The notes under the pieces: model-generated
The model's database searches: none
Seen by the model: the letters and a program-made list of their open reading frames with translations, nothing else
What the model was told of the DNA's origin: nothing
In this document: positions 6,240 to 9,603 of the stretch, piece by piece
How the letters are laid out: each line of letters begins with the position of its first letter
Position numbering within the stretch: position 1 is the stretch's first letter
Assembly (NCBI GenBank): GCA_020051025.1
Contig: JAGVJS010000031.1
Location: forward strand, 1-9,603
Direction: 5' to 3'
Length of the DNA: 9,603 nucleotides
Origin: Sphingobium sp.
GTDB taxonomy: Bacteria; Pseudomonadota; Alphaproteobacteria; Sphingomonadales; Sphingomonadaceae
Made by a program: the position numbers and the translations under genes

Positions 6240-6746
6240 CTATTTCAGGCGCATCGGCAGGCCCGCCGCCATGAACACCGCTTCATCCACACAGGCGGCC
6301 ACAGTCTGATTGACGGTCCCGGCGACATCGCGGAAACGTCGCGCCAGCGCATTATCCGGCACGATGCCCAACCCGACCTCATTCGCGACCAGTATCACCG
6401 GCCCCCGCGCCTCGCCCAGCGCCGCGACCAACGCGCCGGTCGCTGCGTCGATATCGCGCTCCGCCAGCATCAGATTGGATGCCCACAGAGTCAGGCAATC
6501 GATCAGCAGCACGCGATCCGCCCCGGCCTCGGTTCGCACCACCCTCGCCAGATCGATCGGCTCCTCGATCGTGCGCCAGCGTGGCCCCCGCTCCTCGCGA
6601 TGCCGTGCGATTCGACTGTCCATCTCGCTGTCCAATATCTGCGCCGTGGCGACGAACACCAGCGCGCCCGGCAGGGCTTCGGCGCGGCTCAGGGCATAGC
6701 GGCTCTTACCCGACCGCGCGCCTCCCAACACGAACAACAGGCTCAT
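6240..6746 (-). CDS. cobU: Bifunctional adenosylcobinamide kinase/adenosylcobinamide-phosphate guanylyltransferase
   Basis: This enzyme (CobU, also called CobP) phosphorylates adenosylcobinamide and then transfers GMP to give adenosyl-GDP-cobinamide, the activated lower-ligand acceptor. Its 168 residues match the family size. Visible motifs are the P-loop GGARSGKS (8-15), the conserved RIARHREERGPRW with H49 (the GMP-accepting His in the family), the Walker-B-like VLLIDCLTLWASNLM, and the family signature NEVGLGIVPDN followed by ARRFRDVAGTVNQ. The start at 6746 is preferred over the in-frame ATG at 6758. It gives an ATGA overlap with the cbiB stop and has GGAG 6 nt upstream, and the P-loop then falls at the usual distance from the N-terminus. 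It is the last gene of the cobalamin operon. Confidence 0.94.
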   Translation of the reverse strand: MSLLFVLGGARSGKSRYALSRAEALPGALVFVATAQILDSEMDSRIARHREERGPRWRTIEEPIDLARVVRTEAGADRVLLIDCLTLWASNLMLAERDIDAATGALVAALGEARGPVILVANEVGLGIVPDNALARRFRDVAGTVNQTVAACVDEAVFMAAGLPMRLK

Positions 6747-7684
6747 GACAGTCTCCATGCAGATAATGTAGTGATCAGCCCCAGCAGCAGGCAGGCCCGC
6801 CCATACAGGCGCAGGGCGGCGTCGATATCGTCCGCTTGCAGGTCGCGCCGGCCAGACCCGATCCAGGGCTTGTCCTGCGTAACCCCGTCATAGGCAATCG
6901 GCCCGGCCAGCGAGACATGCAGCGCCCCGGCCATCGCCGCCTCCGGCCAGCCCGCATTGGGGGAGGCATGGCGGCCCGCATCGCGCAGCATGATGCGCCA
7001 TCCACCCATCCCGCCAAGACAGAGCAGCAGGCCCGACAGGCGCGCAGGGATAAGGTTGAGAAGGTCATCGAGCCGCGCCGCCGCCCAGCCAAAGGCCCGC
7101 CAGCGCAGCTCATAATGACCGATCAGACTGTCCGCAGTATTGATCGCCTTATAGGCCCAAAGGCCCGGCAATCCGCCCAGCATCAGCCAGAAGAGCGGGG
7201 CCACTACGCCGTCGCAGAAACTTTCTGCCAGACTCTCGACCGCCGCCCGCGCCACACCCGCTTCGTCCAGTCGCTCGGTATCGCGCCCCACGATCATCCC
7301 GACCGCCATGCGCGCATCGGCGATCCGTCCGTCCCGCAACGGCGCTGCGACCGCACGGACATGACGATAGAGGCTGCCCGCCGCCATGCCCGGCACCGCC
7401 AGCAGTGTGATGGCAATCCAGGCCCACCGCCCCGCGACCAGGCGCAATCCTTGTTCCAATATCAGCCCCCCGCCGATAGCAAGGGTCAACAGCAGCAAGA
7501 CGCAAAGGACGCCAGCCGCCCGGCGCAGCCCCTCGCCTCGTTCCGGCCGGTTCCAGCGCCGCTCGCACCATTCAATGATGGCAGCGAAAGCGCCGACTGG
7601 ATGGCCAATCCGGCGATGCAGCGCTTCGGGCCAGCCGACAACCGCTTCGATCGCCAGAGCCAGCAGCGCTACCGGCTCAACCAT
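6743..7684 (-). CDS. cbiB: Adenosylcobinamide-phosphate synthase, integral membrane protein
   Basis: CbiB (called CobD in the Pseudomonas naming) amidates adenosylcobyric acid with (R)-1-amino-2-propanol or its phosphate, attaching the nucleotide-loop linker. The protein has 313 residues. Family blocks seen are GWPEALHRRIGHPVGAF (17-33), ESLAESFCDGVVAPLFW (150-166), DSLIGHYELRWRAFGWAAAR (185-204), LDDLLNLIPARLSGLL (205-220) and PNAGWPEAAMAGAL (242-255). Hydrophobic membrane segments lie near 57-78, 88-104, 158-175 and 211-228, with a last one at about 295-310. ATG 7684 overlaps the end of the preceding aminotransferase-like gene by 8 bp, and its stop overlaps the cobU start as ATGA. Its substrate donor is the product of the PLP gene immediately upstream. 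Some annotators will write cobD for this gene. Confidence 0.94.
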   Translation of the reverse strand: MVEPVALLALAIEAVVGWPEALHRRIGHPVGAFAAIIEWCERRWNRPERGEGLRRAAGVLCVLLLLTLAIGGGLILEQGLRLVAGRWAWIAITLLAVPGMAAGSLYRHVRAVAAPLRDGRIADARMAVGMIVGRDTERLDEAGVARAAVESLAESFCDGVVAPLFWLMLGGLPGLWAYKAINTADSLIGHYELRWRAFGWAAARLDDLLNLIPARLSGLLLCLGGMGGWRIMLRDAGRHASPNAGWPEAAMAGALHVSLAGPIAYDGVTQDKPWIGSGRRDLQADDIDAALRLYGRACLLLGLITTLSAWRLS

Positions 7685-8657
7685 GGTCCAGCGCCCGGCT
7701 CAGCCGCGCCAGACCCTCCACGCCCTGAGGCAAGCCTATCCGCAGCCAACGGCTGTTCTCATCGAACGGTCGGGTCAAAATGGCCTGCCTGGCCAGTCGC
7801 TCGAACAGGGCCATGGCATCCTGCGTCGCGACTAGCCGGAACAACGGGCAGACCCCTTGCGGTTTCAAGCCATGGCCGCGCAGCACATCGTCCAGCGCTG
7901 TCGCCTGGGCGGCCAGCTTTGCCCGCATCGCGACGATCCAGCCATCGTCGGCATAGGCGGCAGCGCCGATCACCAGTGCCGCCGTGCACAGCGGCCAACT
8001 GCCCAGCCGTTCACGAAAGCGCGCGACAATGGGACGCGGTCCGATCACGAAACCCAGACGCAGCCCGGCCAGCCCGAAAAACTTGCCGAAGGAGCGGAAG
8101 AGGATCAAACGCTGTGCATCGTCGACGCGATGCGCCATACTTCCCTCCGGCCGGCAGTCGGCATAGGCCTCATCCAGCACCAGCCAGCCGCCGCTCGCTG
8201 TCTGTCGTTGCAGCAGTCTATCCAGCGTCTCCTGGTCCAGCAGGCGGCCATCGGGATTGTTAGGGTTGGCCAGCAGCAGGATCTTGCCGGCCGGATCGTC
8301 TGTCTCCGGTGCAAAGGCGCGGCTGGCGGCCCGGATATCGCGATGGGTGCGATAACAGGCCGCGCCGTGCAGCAGCGCGCCGGGCAACAATTCACCCAGC
8401 AGGCGCAACCCGGCCTCACTGCCGGGCAGAGCGCAGAGATGGGCCGGATCGACATCGAAATAGGCGGCCGCGCTCTGCTCCAGTGCGGCCAGCTGGGCGT
8501 CGCCAGGTAGCGCCCGCCATTCGAACGTCGGCGCCTTCGCGACCGGCCAACTGTCGGGATTGATGCCGGTCGACAGGTCGATCCATGGCGCCGCCCCCTC
8601 CCCAAAGATGCGCCGCGCCGTATCCAGCTTTCCACCATGATAGGTCCAGCCGGTCAT
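7677..8657 (-). CDS. cobC: PLP-dependent L-threonine-O-3-phosphate decarboxylase (aminotransferase class I/II fold)
   Basis: It decarboxylates L-threonine phosphate to (R)-1-amino-2-propanol phosphate, the linker used by CbiB. It is named CobD in Salmonella and CobC in the Pseudomonas system. The 326-residue product begins MTGWTYHGGKLDTARRIFG and then has WIDLSTGINPDSWP, typical of this subfamily. PLP-site elements are NPNNPDG (131-137), LDEAYAD (161-167) and SFGKFFGLAGLRLGF (189-203), with K192 as the Schiff-base lysine. The start is ATG 8657, which forms an ATGA overlap with the cobS stop. The open frame extends 63 codons further upstream to 8846, but that part is the antisense-frame reading of cobS and has no family similarity that I can see. 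The ribosome site is weak, which fits translational coupling to cobS. The gene lies between cobS and cbiB. Confidence 0.92.
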   Translation of the reverse strand: MTGWTYHGGKLDTARRIFGEGAAPWIDLSTGINPDSWPVAKAPTFEWRALPGDAQLAALEQSAAAYFDVDPAHLCALPGSEAGLRLLGELLPGALLHGAACYRTHRDIRAASRAFAPETDDPAGKILLLANPNNPDGRLLDQETLDRLLQRQTASGGWLVLDEAYADCRPEGSMAHRVDDAQRLILFRSFGKFFGLAGLRLGFVIGPRPIVARFRERLGSWPLCTAALVIGAAAYADDGWIVAMRAKLAAQATALDDVLRGHGLKPQGVCPLFRLVATQDAMALFERLARQAILTRPFDENSRWLRIGLPQGVEGLARLSRALDHG

Positions 8658-9373
8658 GCGACATGGGCCTGGATCAGCGTGGCGAGCAGCAGGCCGCTTT
8701 CCATCAGTTCGATGCCCGCGCCATGACTGTCCCCCGATATGCCACCGATCCGCGTACGCACCCACCGACCCCACAGAGCGATCAGCGGCAAGGCGCAGAG
8801 CAAGGCCGGTGCACGCCATGAAGTCAACAGCAATGCCGCCGTCCATAGCGCCAGATCGATCCGACGGACCGCCTGCCGAAAACGCGCGCCCAGTCCGTTA
8901 TGCAGCGGCGGCAGGTAGCGGCTCCACCAAAGGGGGCCGATCCGCGCAACGAAGGGGATGAAGGGCAAGGCCCTGATCGCGCCCGCCTCGATCAGGCCAT
9001 GCAGCAATATCAGCTTGGCGATCAGTTGCAGCACCACTGCCGTCACGCCCATCGCGCCGACATGCGGGTCGGCCAGCACCGCCAGCAAGCGCTCGTGGCC
9101 CTTATGTGCGGCGGCTTTCGCATCGGCCAGGTCCGCCAACCCGTCCAGATGCAACGCCCCCGTCACCCAGGCCCAGGCCAGCAGCGCCAGCAGCGCCCCG
9201 ACCCAGGGGTCGATCTGGCCACCACCCCAGGCCGCACCGCCCATGACGATGCCGACCACCAGGCCTGCTGCCGGAAACCAGCGGATAGCGGCTGCAAAAT
9301 CCGCCTCATCCGCGGCGACCTGCGGCAATGGCAGGCGGGTCAGAAATTGCAGCGCGAGGATGAAGCCCTTCAT
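8654..9373 (-). CDS. cobS: Adenosylcobinamide-GDP ribazoletransferase (cobalamin synthase), membrane protein
   Basis: CobS joins adenosyl-GDP-cobinamide to alpha-ribazole (or its phosphate) in the inner membrane, the penultimate or last step of cobalamin assembly. The 239 residues start MKGFILALQFLTRLPLP, the usual N-terminus. The acidic metal-binding block HLDGLADLADA (75-85) carries D77, D81 and D84. LADPHVGAMGV (100-110) matches the M-K-D-S-R-x-G-x-x-G-V block in degenerate form, and GISGDSHGAGIELMES (211-226) is the C-terminal family motif. Several hydrophobic segments (about 34-50, 56-74, 108-126, 176-200) support a membrane location. The ATG at 9373 overlaps the stop of the upstream phosphatase as ATGA. 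A 38-residue upstream extension to 9487 is the out-of-frame reading of that phosphatase gene and is rejected. Confidence 0.93.
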   Translation of the reverse strand: MKGFILALQFLTRLPLPQVAADEADFAAAIRWFPAAGLVVGIVMGGAAWGGGQIDPWVGALLALLAWAWVTGALHLDGLADLADAKAAAHKGHERLLAVLADPHVGAMGVTAVVLQLIAKLILLHGLIEAGAIRALPFIPFVARIGPLWWSRYLPPLHNGLGARFRQAVRRIDLALWTAALLLTSWRAPALLCALPLIALWGRWVRTRIGGISGDSHGAGIELMESGLLLATLIQAHVA

Positions 9374-9603
9374 GCCGCCAGCCCGACAATCTGCGCCCAG
9401 GGCCGCTCCCCCGGCCAGATACGCAAGCTGAGGCAAGCAGCATAAGGCAGATCGAAGGCCCAGAGCTGACGTTGATCGAAACCGCATAGCAATGCCAATG
9501 CAGCCCGAATGGCGCCGCCGTGCGTCACCACCAGTATCGGTGCCGCAGGCAATGCCGCAATCGCTGCATCGACCCGGCCGACCAGCGCCGACCAGCGCTC
9601 GCC
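9370..9603 (-). CDS. Histidine phosphatase family protein, C-terminal part (probable alpha-ribazole phosphatase)
   Basis: The frame is open from the right edge (starting GERWSALVGRVDAAIAA) to the stop at 9370-9372. The 77 visible residues contain PILVVTHGGAIRAALALLCG, the second-histidine block of the phosphoglycerate-mutase-like (histidine phosphatase) superfamily, in the T/S-H-G-G-x-I-R form common in alpha-ribazole-5'-phosphate phosphatases (CobC of Salmonella). The catalytic RHG motif at the N-terminus is outside the window. The ATGA overlap with cobS and the position at the head of a nucleotide-loop operon support a role in removing phosphate from alpha-ribazole phosphate or adenosylcobalamin phosphate. 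A TTG at 9552 is not a true start, as the frame and family similarity continue upstream of it. Confidence 0.8.
   Translation of the reverse strand, partial: GERWSALVGRVDAAIAALPAAPILVVTHGGAIRAALALLCGFDQRQLWAFDLPYAACLSLRIWPGERPWAQIVGLAA

Noticed and set aside
6836..8263. 475-codon open frame on the plus strand
   Set aside because: It runs antisense across cbiB and the threonine-phosphate decarboxylase gene, both with clear motifs; its translation is low-complexity Arg/Pro/Gln-rich.
8658..8846. 63-codon N-terminal extension of the threonine-phosphate decarboxylase
   Set aside because: It overlaps cobS out of frame and resembles no family sequence; ATG 8657 gives the ATGA overlap and the expected N-terminus.
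9374..9487. 38-codon N-terminal extension of CobS
   Set aside because: It overlaps the phosphatase gene out of frame; ATG 9373 gives the canonical MKGFILALQFLTRLP start and an ATGA overlap.

Overview
The window looks like chromosomal DNA from a sphingomonad alphaproteobacterium (Sphingobium, Novosphingobium or Sphingomonas type). The support is high GC, a TonB-dependent receptor beside a lignostilbene-type dioxygenase and a VanA-like Rieske oxygenase, and a tightly overlapped late cobalamin gene cluster. The genus is inferred from gene families and context only. Every gene except the Rieske oxygenase lies on the minus strand.

Left part (1-6217), a probable aromatic (lignin-dimer or stilbene type) catabolic cluster. 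In minus-strand order it holds a lignostilbene alpha,beta-dioxygenase (4684-6159), a TonB-dependent outer-membrane receptor (2069-4468), a TetR-family regulator (342-887) and the first 80 codons of an aldehyde dehydrogenase (1-240, running off the left edge). Divergent from tetR is a VanA-like Rieske oxygenase (969-2012) that is full length but carries an in-frame TAA at codon 212, so it is called a pseudogene. The genes suggest uptake through the TonB receptor, cleavage of a phenolic stilbene to aromatic aldehydes by the dioxygenase, oxidation of an aldehyde to the acid by the dehydrogenase, and once O-demethylation or ring oxidation by the Rieske enzyme. This pathway is inference.

Regulation is the most striking part. 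The dioxygenase, receptor and dehydrogenase genes each have a TAAC-N4-GTTA palindrome (TAACRAWCGTTA) placed between a TTGCAA/TTGACA -35 box and the -10 box in exactly the same register. This looks like a three-promoter regulon under one repressor. The tetR/Rieske intergenic region carries a different operator: two tandem 14-bp copies of a TGAAC-N3-GTTCA palindrome over face-to-face promoters.

Right part (6240-9603), a late adenosylcobalamin (nucleotide loop) operon on the minus strand. In transcription order it is: a histidine phosphatase (C-terminal part only, probably alpha-ribazole phosphatase), cobS, a cobC/cobD-type PLP-dependent L-threonine-phosphate decarboxylase, cbiB/cobD and cobU/cobP. 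Three junctions are 4-bp ATGA overlaps and one is an 8-bp overlap, so the genes are probably translationally coupled. The dioxygenase promoter begins only about 22 bp after the cobU stop, with no visible terminator between them.

No tRNA, rRNA, CRISPR array, insertion sequence or cobalamin riboswitch was seen. No gene-free stretch exceeds 300 bases; the longest is the 215-bp gap between the dioxygenase and the receptor.
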